From contig QGUQ01000133.1 in the NCBI GenBank assembly GCA_003242195.1, positions 1-5,653 of the forward strand: a DNA stretch of 5,653 bases, read 5' to 3'. The notes beneath the pieces are model-generated. The model searched no databases. It worked only from the letters and a program-made list of their open reading frames with translations, and had not been told where the DNA came from. The DNA comes from Bacillota bacterium (lineage in GTDB: Bacteria; Bacillota; Sulfobacillia; Thermaerobacterales; Thermaerobacteraceae). The stretch's first letter is position 1. Every line of letters starts with the position of its first letter. This document shows positions 1 through 5,408 of this stretch, one piece after another. Position numbers and translations under genes: made by a program.

Positions 1-2
1 GG

Positions 3-21
3 AGAATTGTATAAGAGACAA
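3..21 (+). other. Probable leftover Tn5/Nextera mosaic-end adapter
   Basis: An ungapped comparison with the 19-bp Tn5 mosaic end (AGATGTGTATAAGAGACAG) gives 16 matches, including 13 in a row at positions 8-20; the mismatches are at 6, 7 and 21. The stretch is AT-rich while everything after position 22 is very GC-rich. In one frame it reads YKRQ, part of the VYKRQ artefact peptide that this adapter produces in metagenome-derived proteins. It is therefore most likely untrimmed library sequence at a contig end and not genomic DNA. No mobile element is implied. Confidence 0.8.
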
Positions 22-22
22 G

Positions 23-928
23 GTGTGGGAGTTGCTGGCCCGCCCCGCCACCTGGATGATCATGGGCCGCTCCCTCGCCCTGGTGGCCACCGTGACCGCG
101 GCTGCGGTGGTCGTGGCGGTTCCCCTCGCTTGGCTGACGGCGCGGGCCAATCTGCCCCTGCGCAGGTTCTGGTTCGTGGCCACCGTCCTGCCCCTGGCCA
201 TCCCCAGCTATGTGGGCAGCTTTCTTTACGTCATCGCCCTGGGCCCCAAGGGCATGCTGCAGCGCGCCCTGGCGCCCCTGGGGGTGGAGAGGCTGCCGGA
301 GCTGTACGGCTTCCCGGGCGCCTTTCTGGTCATGACGCTCTTCACCTACCCGTACGTGCTGCTGACGGTGCGCGCGGCCCTGCTGAGGATGGACCCGGCA
401 CTGGAAGAAGCGTCCTACAGCCTGGGCAAGGGGCCCTGGGAAACCTTCCGGGCCGTCGTGCTGCCCCAGCTGCTCCCGGCCATCGTGGCCGGCGCGCGGC
501 TCGTGGCCCTGTACACCCTGGCCGAGTTCGGCGCGGTGGCGGTGCTGCGCTACGAGACGTTCACGTGGGCGATCTACACCCAGTACCAGTCGGCCTTCGA
601 CCGCACCACGGCGGGCGGGCTGGCGCTGGTGCTGGTGGCGGTGGCGCTATCCATCCTGGCGGCGGACGCGGGACTGCGGCAGCGCTGGCGCCTGTACCGC
701 GACTCGCCGGGCACCGCGCGCCCCGCCTCCCCGGTGGACCTGGGCCGCTGGCGCTGGCTGGCCGTGGCGTACTGCACCGCCATCACGCTGCTGGCGCTGG
801 TGGTGCCGCTGGCGGTCCTGCCTGCTGGGGCGTGCGTGGGGCGCTGGACGGCGGCGTCTGGACGCTGGTCGGCCCGGCGGCCCTCCGTTCCGTCTACGTC
901 TCCGCCCTGGCGGCGGTGGCGGCGGTAG
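23..928 (+). CDS. Iron(III)-type ABC transporter permease, N-terminal half (5' truncated, ends at frameshift)
   Basis: This is the first half of a fused FbpB/SfuB-like inner-membrane permease that forms the channel of a binding-protein-dependent importer. Numbering from the GTG at 23, hydrophobic segments lie near residues 13-38, 50-73 and 97-121. The permease EAA loop follows at 124-148 (DPALEEASYSLG, then LP at 147-148), and further membrane segments near 150-175, 198-215 and 250-270. FbpB-family proteins run about 500-560 residues and begin with an extra membrane segment, so the true N-terminus is missing; the frame is open to the left edge, but the first 21 bases look like adapter. The GTG at 23 is therefore only a convenience start. 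Genuine homology ends near 820. Codons 821-928 are a nonsense tail rich in Arg, Ser and Pro after a one-base frame change. Iron is the best guess; thiamine or aminoethylphosphonate systems have similar fused permeases. Confidence 0.8.
   Translation: MWELLARPATWMIMGRSLALVATVTAAAVVVAVPLAWLTARANLPLRRFWFVATVLPLAIPSYVGSFLYVIALGPKGMLQRALAPLGVERLPELYGFPGAFLVMTLFTYPYVLLTVRAALLRMDPALEEASYSLGKGPWETFRAVVLPQLLPAIVAGARLVALYTLAEFGAVAVLRYETFTWAIYTQYQSAFDRTTAGGLALVLVAVALSILAADAGLRQRWRLYRDSPGTARPASPVDLGRWRWLAVAYCTAITLLALVVPLAVLPAGACVGRWTAASGRWSARRPSVPSTSPPWRRWRR
818..828 (+). other. Single-base frameshift within the permease gene
   Basis: The upstream frame reads LAVL up to 820, and the sensible downstream frame starts with TGC TGG at 823 (CWGVRG). 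Bases 821-822 are one base short of a codon. Inserting one base there gives a continuous protein with a normal domain linker, so a one-base deletion explains the break. I see no classical slippery heptamer, so programmed frameshifting is unlikely. A sequencing or assembly error near a contig end, or a real mutation, are both possible. Confidence 0.75.
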
Positions 929-1482
929 CCGCCGCGCTGCCGGTGGCGGTTCTTGGCGCCCGCTATCCCGGGCGGCTCAGTGCCGTGGTGGAGCGTGCCA
1001 GCTACGTGGGCTTCGCCGTGCCGGGCCTCGTCATCGCCCTGGCGCTGGTGTTCTTCGGGATCCGCTTCCTGACGCCGTTGTACCAGACCCTGGTCCTGCT
1101 GGTGGCGGCCTACGCGATGGTGTTCGTGCCCACGGCGCTGGGGGCGGTGCGGGCGACCCTCCTGCAGGTGGATCCGAAGCTGGAGGAGGTGGCCCGCAGC
1201 CTCGGGCGCCGGCCCTGGCAGGTGTTCGCCACGGTGACGCTGCCCCTGGTGTGGCCGGGGGTGATGTCCGGGGCGGGGATGGTGTTCCTCCTGACGATGA
1301 AGGAGCTGCCCATCACGCTGATTCTCAGCCCTCCCGGCTTCGACACCCTGGCCACCTCCGTCTGGTCCTCCATCTCCGAGGCCTTCTTCGGGCAGGCGGC
1401 GGTCAAGTCGCTGCTGCTGATCGCCGCGTCGGCCCTGTCCGTGGCCATGATCCTCCGTCGTGAAGGGGAGTTGCAGCCGTGA
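823..1482 (+). CDS. Iron(III)-type ABC transporter permease, C-terminal half (after frameshift)
   Basis: This frame continues the permease begun upstream. It resumes with CWGVRGALDGG, which fits the interdomain linker of fused FbpB-like permeases, then VYVSALAAVAAVAAALPVAV begins the second membrane domain. A second EAA loop lies at 1171-1245 (DPKLEEVARSLG, then LP), echoing the first half at 392-466, as expected for a tandem-duplicated permease. It ends with hydrophobic segments and the short tail REGELQP. The stop at 1480-1482 overlaps the GTG of the ATPase gene, so the two were translationally coupled. If the frame break is real in the cell, a separate product could only start at an internal codon such as GTG 832, which has no good ribosome-binding site. 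Most likely it is one gene with 2-1482 as its visible extent and an indel at about 821. Confidence 0.8.
   Translation, partial: CWGVRGALDGGVWTLVGPAALRSVYVSALAAVAAVAAALPVAVLGARYPGRLSAVVERASYVGFAVPGLVIALALVFFGIRFLTPLYQTLVLLVAAYAMVFVPTALGAVRATLLQVDPKLEEVARSLGRRPWQVFATVTLPLVWPGVMSGAGMVFLLTMKELPITLILSPPGFDTLATSVWSSISEAFFGQAAVKSLLLIAASALSVAMILRREGELQP
1463..1470 (+). promoter_or_regulatory. Ribosome-binding site of the ABC ATPase gene
   Basis: The purine run AAGGGGAG lies inside the last codons of the permease, 8 nt before the GTG at 1479. It supports this GTG as the start and the GTGA stop/start overlap as the coupling point. Confidence 0.7.
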
Positions 1483-2651
1483 GCGGGCCGGTGATCCGCT
1501 GCGCCGGTTTGTCCAAGCGCTTCGCCGGTGTGGTGGCCGTGCAGGATCTCGACCTCGAAGTGGAGCGGGGGCAGGTGCTGGTCCTGGTGGGGCCCAGCGG
1601 CTGCGGCAAGACCACGACCCTGCGCCTGATCGCCGGCTTCGAGGTGCCCGATGCCGGCGTCGTCGAGCTGAGCGGCACCGTGGTGGCGGGTGGGCGCCGG
1701 TTCGTCCCGCCGGAGCGGCGGCGCGTGGGCTTCGTCTTCCAGGAGTACGCCCTGTTCCCCCACATGACGGTGGCGGAGAACGTGGCTTACGGGCTGCCGC
1801 GGGGCCCGGAGCGCCAGCGGCGGGTCCGGGAGGTCATCGAGCTGGTGCGCCTGCAGGGGCTGGAGGGCCGCTATCCCCACGAGCTTTCGGGCGGCCAGCA
1901 GCAGCGCGTCGCCCTGGCGCGCGCCCTGGCGCCCCGGCCCGAGATCCTGTTGCTGGACGAGCCCTTCTCCAACCTGGACGCCGACCTGCGCCGGCGCGTG
2001 CGGGAAGAGGTGCGGGACATCCTGCGGCAGACTGGCACGACGGCCATCTTCGTCACCCACGACCGCCGGGAGGCGCTGAACCTGGGGGACCGGGTGGCGG
2101 TGATGAACGCCGGCCGCATCGAGCAGGTCGGCACGCCCGACGAGGTCTACTACGAGCCCGCCACGCCCTTCGTCGCCCAGTTCATGGGGCCGGCGTCCTT
2201 CCTGCCGGGGCGGGTGCGACGGGGTGGCATCGAGACCGAGGTGGGCATCCTCCCCCAGGAGGCGGGCCTGCCCGAGGGGGCGCCGGTGCGGGTGCTGGTA
2301 CGGCCGGACGACGTGCACATCCGCCCCAGCGCCGCGGGCAGGGGGGTCATCGTCCGCCGGGAGCGGCGCGCCGGGTTCTTCCGCTACCACGTCCGCCTGG
2401 ACACCGGGACGGTGCTGGAGAGCGAGCTGGTGCACGTGCACGATTACCCCGTGGGGACGCGGGTCGAGGTGACCCTGGATGCCGGCCACCCGCTGCGCTG
2501 GTTCCCGGCCGGTGAGGAGGCGTCCGGTGCCGGCGCGTCCGGGCCGGAGCCTGCGCCGGGAACGAGCGCGGCCGGCGGGAGGATGGCGGCGGGGCCGGGC
2601 ATGAACGGGGATACCGGCCCGTCGCCCCGGGTGCGTGTGACCAGCCGGTAG
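1479..2651 (+). CDS. fbpC: ABC transporter ATP-binding protein, Fe3+ (FbpC-like) importer
   Basis: Cytoplasmic ATPase that powers the importer formed with the upstream permease. In the 390-residue protein, Walker A is GPSGCGKTT at 38-46, the Q-loop glutamine is Q88, the signature LSGGQ is at 136-140, Walker B is ILLLDE ending at E161, the D-loop is SNLD at 164-167 and the switch histidine is H194. All catalytic elements are intact. Residues 242-343 form a TOBE-like regulatory region containing VRPDDVHI (274-281), as in FbpC, PotA and MalK-type ATPases. Residues 345-390 are an extra tail rich in Gly, Ala and Pro with no recognisable domain. The GTG start overlaps the permease TGA by 4 nt and has a good Shine-Dalgarno sequence, so the two belong to one operon. 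The substrate-binding protein gene is absent, probably beyond the contig end. Iron is inferred from family resemblance; ATPases for polyamines or thiamine look similar. Confidence 0.88.
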   Translation: MSGPVIRCAGLSKRFAGVVAVQDLDLEVERGQVLVLVGPSGCGKTTTLRLIAGFEVPDAGVVELSGTVVAGGRRFVPPERRRVGFVFQEYALFPHMTVAENVAYGLPRGPERQRRVREVIELVRLQGLEGRYPHELSGGQQQRVALARALAPRPEILLLDEPFSNLDADLRRRVREEVRDILRQTGTTAIFVTHDRREALNLGDRVAVMNAGRIEQVGTPDEVYYEPATPFVAQFMGPASFLPGRVRRGGIETEVGILPQEAGLPEGAPVRVLVRPDDVHIRPSAAGRGVIVRRERRAGFFRYHVRLDTGTVLESELVHVHDYPVGTRVEVTLDAGHPLRWFPAGEEASGAGASGPEPAPGTSAAGGRMAAGPGMNGDTGPSPRVRVTSR

Positions 2652-2721
2652 GCGGTCCGCCACCCGTGCCGGCTGGCGGGGTCTTGGTCGAGATCCCGGC
2701 GGCACGGGGGCGGGGACCGCC
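2651..2721 (+). terminator. Large imperfect hairpin after the ATPase gene (possible terminator or attenuator)
   Basis: An inverted repeat begins at the last base of the ATPase stop codon. Bases 2651-2658 pair with 2714-2721 (8 bp). After a 2-nt bulge, 2659-2661 pair with 2709-2711, and 2663-2671 pair with 2700-2708 (9 bp). An inner stem lies at GGGGTCT and AGATCCC around a 6-nt loop. The structure is very GC-rich, but no T-tract follows on the plus strand, so it is not a textbook Rho-independent terminator. It could slow polymerase, stabilise the upstream mRNA, or partly terminate transcription before the epimerase gene. Confidence 0.5.
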
Positions 2722-2722
2722 A

Positions 2723-2742
2723 GGAAACGGTTCGCCCTTTCC
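2723..2742 (+). promoter_or_regulatory. Small hairpin directly before the epimerase ribosome-binding site
   Basis: GGAAACGG at 2723-2730 can pair with CCCTTTCC at 2735-2742 around a TTCG loop, with one C-C mismatch. It starts 2 nt after the larger hairpin and ends at the base just before the Shine-Dalgarno sequence at 2743, leaving the site exposed or gated. The role is inferred from position only. Confidence 0.35.
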
Positions 2743-2749
2743 GGGAGGT
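2743..2749 (+). promoter_or_regulatory. Ribosome-binding site of the epimerase gene
   Basis: GGGAGGT lies 6 nt before the ATG at 2756. It decides the start: the open frame extends upstream to 2666, but those 30 codons encode the spacer hairpins and lack family homology, while the ATG at 2756 begins directly with the Rossmann strand MRLLVTGGAGFIG. Confidence 0.75.
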
Positions 2750-2755
2750 CGGTCC

Positions 2756-3775
2756 ATGCGGCTGCTGGTGACCGGAGGCGCAGGCTTCATCGGTTCCCAT
2801 CTGGCCGAGTACGCCCTGGCGCGGGGCGCCGAGGTGGTGGTGCTGGACGCCCTGACCGCCAACTACGAGCCCGCCCTCAAGCGCCACAACGTGAAGGCCG
2901 TCCGTGAGACCGCCCGCCGGTTGGGGGCGTCGTTCCGGTTCGTCCGCGGCGACGTGCGCGACGCGGCGCTGCTGGACCGGTTGTTTGCCCGCCACCGCTT
3001 CACCCACGTGGCCCACCTGGCCGCGTTGCCGGGCGTCCGGCCTTCCCTGGCCGCGCCCCGGCGGTACCTGGAGATCAACGTGGGCGGGACGGTGGCCCTT
3101 CTGGAGGCGGTGCGTCGCCACGGGGCGGAACGGGTGGTCATCGCTTCGTCGTCGTCCGTGTACGGGGCCCGGCCGGGACCCTGGTCTGAGTCCTTGCCGC
3201 CCGCGCCCCTGTCCCCGTATGCCGCTTCCAAGGCCGCGGCCGAGCAGTACGCCCTGACCTACCAGCGGCTGCTGGGCATCGGAGTCACCTGCCTGCGCTA
3301 CTTCACCGTCTACGGGCCGCGGCAGCGGCCGGACATGGCCATCGCCCGGTTCACGGCCCACGCCCTGGCCGGCCGCCCGGTTCCCGTCTACGGCGACGGG
3401 AACTCGCGGCGCGACTACACCGAGGTGAGCGACGCGGTCCGGGGGACCTGGGCAGCCCTGTGCGAGCCGGGGACCGATTTCCGGGTCTACAACCTGGGTT
3501 CGGGGCGTCCCGTCACCCTGCACGAGCTGATTGCGGCCCTGGGGCGCGTGCTGCGGCGTCCCATCGCCCTCGAGCCGCAGCCGCCGGCCCCCGGCGATGC
3601 GCCGGCTACGTGGGCCGACCTGTCCCTCGCCCGCCAGCGGCTGGGCTACGAGCCCCGCGTGTCGCTGGAGCAGGGGCTGGCGCGCTACGTAACCTGGGTG
3701 TGCGGCCAAGCCGGCGGCCCCGACTCCCTTGCGAGCTCCCGCAGCGCCGCCTTCCACGGCAGGGACTTGCGGTAA
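2756..3775 (+). CDS. NAD-dependent nucleotide-sugar epimerase/dehydratase (extended SDR family)
   Basis: A 339-residue cytoplasmic enzyme, probably interconverting nucleotide sugars such as UDP-glucose/UDP-galactose or UDP-glucuronate/UDP-galacturonate for surface polysaccharides or glycoproteins. The NAD-binding motif TGGAGFIG is at residues 6-13, with acidic D31 at the end of the second strand and GDVRD at 65-69. HLAALPGVRPS at 87-97 and the catalytic set SSSSVYG at 131-137, Y155 and K159 (YAASK) follow. RYFTVYGPRQRPDMA at 181-195 and YGDGNSRRDYTEVSD at 212-226 are typical of the UDP-sugar 4-epimerase branch. Length is normal; the last 20 or so residues form a non-conserved tail. All key residues are present, so it should be active. 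The exact substrate cannot be read from the sequence; a TDP-glucose dehydratase is less likely. It lies 104 nt after the ATPase gene, so co-transcription is possible, but no shared pathway is evident. Confidence 0.88.
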   Translation: MRLLVTGGAGFIGSHLAEYALARGAEVVVLDALTANYEPALKRHNVKAVRETARRLGASFRFVRGDVRDAALLDRLFARHRFTHVAHLAALPGVRPSLAAPRRYLEINVGGTVALLEAVRRHGAERVVIASSSSVYGARPGPWSESLPPAPLSPYAASKAAAEQYALTYQRLLGIGVTCLRYFTVYGPRQRPDMAIARFTAHALAGRPVPVYGDGNSRRDYTEVSDAVRGTWAALCEPGTDFRVYNLGSGRPVTLHELIAALGRVLRRPIALEPQPPAPGDAPATWADLSLARQRLGYEPRVSLEQGLARYVTWVCGQAGGPDSLASSRSAAFHGRDLR

Positions 3776-3833
3776 GGGCGGTGTCCGCTGAAGGCGGCGA
3801 GGGCATCCCCGCGCTGAGCAACGGTGCCGGCTG

Positions 3834-5075
3834 CTAGGGGGCACCCGCTTCGAGCAGCACGCGGTTTCGGGCGAGGAAGAGCGTCAAGACGAGGGTCAGC
3901 ACCCCCGTACCGACAAGAAGCCATTCGATCTTCACCACGTCGGCAATGGGCCCGAACAGGAGCATGCCCACCGGCATCATCGAAGTCGAAATCATCCCGA
4001 ATACGCCAAATACCCTTCCCAAATAGTTTTCGTCCACCTTTTCCTGGACCAGCACGTTGGTCGGCGTCTGGAAAACCGGCATGACCACACCGAATACCGC
4101 CATGATCAACAAGTAGAGCCAAAAATGCGGAACAACGCCCAGGGCGAAGGTGCACGCTCCCATGATGCCGCTGGCAAAGGCCATGGTGTGCACCTTGTTG
4201 GGAAATCCTCCCCAGGCAGCGATCAATCCGCCGCCGGCCATCATCCCCGCCGAAAAGACGATCTCGATTGCACTCAGGCGCCACACGTCATCGCCAAAGC
4301 TTCGTGCCACCTGCAAAGGTGTGAGAAAGGCGGCCGGCGCCATCAAGAAGTAGAATATGGCGAAGAACAGGAACAGATTCTTCAGAAATCGATGGGACCG
4401 GATGTAGGACAACCCGAGCTTGATGTCGTCGAAATAGCTGGTCGCCTGTGCTTCCGAGGCCTTGGAGTGGGCCTTGACACGGACAAACGCAAGAAGGGTC
4501 ACGATCCCGACGATGGCGGTCAGGACGTCGATGAACAAGATCGTCTCGATCGCGGACGTCGTGAGAAGTGCGGCGCTCACCATCGGTGCGATGAACATGA
4601 TGAGCGCCTGCAAGCTTCCGTTGGTGCCGTTCACTTTGGTCAATTGTTCCGCCGGTACGATTTGCGGCAGGATCGCGCCGACCGCGGGGGTCTGAACGCC
4701 GGTTCCAAGGGCGCGGATCGCGGCGATGACAAGGAGAAGCCACATGGAGCCGTATCCCGCCAGAAAGGCAATAGCCAGAATGAGGGTGGCCAGCGCGATG
4801 ATGGCGTCCGACCAAATGATCAGCATCTTGCGGTTGTACCGGTCGGCCCACACGCCCGCGAAAGGGGACAGCAGAAACGTGGGGAGGAAGCCGCAAAGAA
4901 TGTAGACAGTCATCATCGCGCCGGACTGCGTGTTGAGGGTGATGTACCACAGGATTGCATACTGGACCAGGGACGAGCCGAACAGTGAAATGGTTTGACT
5001 GCCCAAAAAAAATATGATGTTCCGCTTCCAGTTCTCCTTCTCACACTCCTGGACGATTGTCTCTGCTGCATTCAT
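3834..5075 (-). CDS. MFS transporter, drug/metabolite exporter (MefA/EntS-like)
   Basis: A 413-residue inner-membrane secondary transporter with about 12 hydrophobic segments, likely a proton-driven efflux pump. MFS motif A is GVWADRYNRK at residues 74-83, between the second and third segments. RALGTGVQTPAVGAILPQIV at 121-140 is characteristic of the macrolide-efflux/enterobactin-exporter branch (MFS_3-like). A hydrophilic loop at about 199-230 separates the two halves. The chosen ATG at 5075 follows AAGAAGG at 10 nt and gives a protein starting just before the first membrane segment. An in-frame ATG at 5165 would add 30 residues but lacks a ribosome-binding site, and one at 5111 has only a weak one. 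GC is about 55%, far below its neighbours, and codon choice is more relaxed, which suggests acquisition from a lower-GC Bacillota. It is convergent with the epimerase gene (58 nt between stops). The substrate is unknown. Confidence 0.88.
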   Translation of the reverse strand: MNAAETIVQECEKENWKRNIIFFLGSQTISLFGSSLVQYAILWYITLNTQSGAMMTVYILCGFLPTFLLSPFAGVWADRYNRKMLIIWSDAIIALATLILAIAFLAGYGSMWLLLVIAAIRALGTGVQTPAVGAILPQIVPAEQLTKVNGTNGSLQALIMFIAPMVSAALLTTSAIETILFIDVLTAIVGIVTLLAFVRVKAHSKASEAQATSYFDDIKLGLSYIRSHRFLKNLFLFFAIFYFLMAPAAFLTPLQVARSFGDDVWRLSAIEIVFSAGMMAGGGLIAAWGGFPNKVHTMAFASGIMGACTFALGVVPHFWLYLLIMAVFGVVMPVFQTPTNVLVQEKVDENYLGRVFGVFGMISTSMMPVGMLLFGPIADVVKIEWLLVGTGVLTLVLTLFLARNRVLLEAGAP

Positions 5076-5079
5076 CCTT

Positions 5080-5199
5080 TCACAACCTTCTTGCTTTTCG
5101 GTGACTGGCATACCTGCGCGGAAGATTCCCGAGAGACCCGCCTGCCTGTAGAACGCCTTGGTCATCGTCGAAGACAGAAGGATCAGCGTCGGGGGACAT
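5080..5199 (-). CDS. Possible 39-codon upstream ORF in the MFS leader
   Basis: An ATG at 5199 opens a frame that reads MSPDADPSVFDDDQGVLQAG and ends at TGA 5080-5082, 4 nt before the MFS start codon and inside the spacer between its Shine-Dalgarno sequence and ATG. Such a position would suit a leader peptide coupling translation to the exporter, as known for some drug-resistance genes. Against it, no ribosome-binding site precedes the ATG, the start lies in a possible hairpin loop, and the peptide resembles nothing I recognise. It could be chance. Confidence 0.2.
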   Translation of the reverse strand: MSPDADPSVFDDDQGVLQAGGSLGNLPRRYASHRKARRL

Positions 5200-5206
5200 G
5201 CCGACG
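5187..5206 (-). promoter_or_regulatory. Hairpin at the 5' end of the MFS leader RNA
   Basis: CGTCGG at 5201-5206 and CCGACG at 5187-5192 (minus-strand reading) form a perfect 6-bp stem with an 8-nt loop, beginning about 4 nt after the predicted transcription start. The loop holds the ATG of the possible upstream ORF. It could stabilise the 5' end or control the leader; no known riboswitch or T-box pattern is visible. Confidence 0.3.
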
Positions 5207-5217
5207 GGACGGAGCTA

Positions 5218-5247
5218 ATTATCCGGAAGGGCGCATCGCCGCGTCAA
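5218..5247 (-). promoter_or_regulatory. Sigma-70/sigma-A promoter of the MFS gene
   Basis: On the minus strand a -35 element TTGACG (5242-5247, 5 of 6 to consensus) and a -10 element GATAAT (5218-5223, 5 of 6) are separated by 18 nt. Transcription would begin near 5210, giving a leader of about 135 nt before the MFS start. It is the only good consensus promoter I find in the window and sits at the edge of the lower-GC block, so it may have arrived with the exporter. Confidence 0.65.
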
Positions 5248-5350
5248 GGGTTGCCGGTGTGTGCACCACGGTCCGGCGCCGGCGGCGCCGGTCGAGCTCC
5301 AGCACCGTGTCGACCGCGGCCTCGTGGGGGAAGCAAAGAGGAGAGGGCAT
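5219..5350 (-). pseudogene. Possible gene remnant (43 codons) between hppA and the MFS gene
   Basis: On the minus strand an ATG at 5350 opens a frame ending at TAA 5219-5221. The part after about 5328 reads HEAAVDTVLELD, then six arginines and TVVHTPATLDAAM, and most codons end in G or C, as in the GC-rich genes here. It could be the tail of a gene cut by the arrival of the exporter. However, its start overlaps the hppA terminator stem, the arginine run comes from a short GC palindrome, and I recognise no family. It may be non-coding. Confidence 0.2.
5273..5291. repeat. Short perfect GC palindrome
   Basis: CCGGCGCC at 5273-5280 and GGCGCCGG at 5284-5291 are perfect inverted copies around GGC. 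No T-tract follows on either strand, so it is not an evident terminator. It lies upstream of the MFS -35 element and could be a protein-binding site or simply a product of high GC. Confidence 0.35.
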
Positions 5351-5371
5351 GCGACGCGCATACCCTCTCCT
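5331..5371 (-). terminator. Rho-independent terminator of hppA
   Basis: Bases 5357-5371 pair with 5339-5353 to give a 15-bp stem with a single mismatch (5348/5362) and a 3-nt loop. On the minus strand the stem is followed by TCTTTGCTT, a modest T-rich tract. The stem begins about 38 nt after the hppA stop codon, which is the expected place. It should isolate hppA from the MFS gene downstream on the same strand. Confidence 0.75.
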
Positions 5372-5408
5372 GGATTACCTGGGAAAGGTCGTCGTGGGAG
5401 ATTGCGTC

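Noticed and set aside
1..22. A Tn5-like transposon end as a real mobile element
   Set aside because: The match is to the engineered mosaic end used in library preparation, lies exactly at the sequence edge, and no transposase or second end is present.
1110..2705. A 531-codon open frame on the minus strand opposite the permease and ATPase genes
   Set aside because: It is antisense to well-supported genes, has a low-complexity Arg/Pro/His/Gly composition and no domain. Long antisense frames are common at this GC content.
3776..3833. Bidirectional terminator between the convergent epimerase and MFS genes
   Set aside because: Only weak pairing (for example near 3797-3812) and no T-tract on either strand.
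2444..3844. A 466-codon minus-strand open frame opposite the epimerase
   Set aside because: Composition is typical of antisense shadow in GC-rich DNA, and the plus-strand epimerase has all its motifs.
4125..4988. A 287-codon plus-strand frame opposite the MFS gene
   Set aside because: It is highly charged and low in complexity, with no motif. The minus strand encodes a clear membrane transporter.
5076..5165. Upstream in-frame start (ATG 5165) adding 30 residues to the MFS protein
   Set aside because: No ribosome-binding site precedes it, and the added residues are polar and not typical of the family N-terminus. The ATG at 5075 gives the usual length.
3824..5262. Target-site duplication flanking the low-GC block (TGCCGG near 3825 and 5252)
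   Set aside because: A 6-base match is expected by chance in GC-rich sequence, and no inverted repeats or integrase accompany it.
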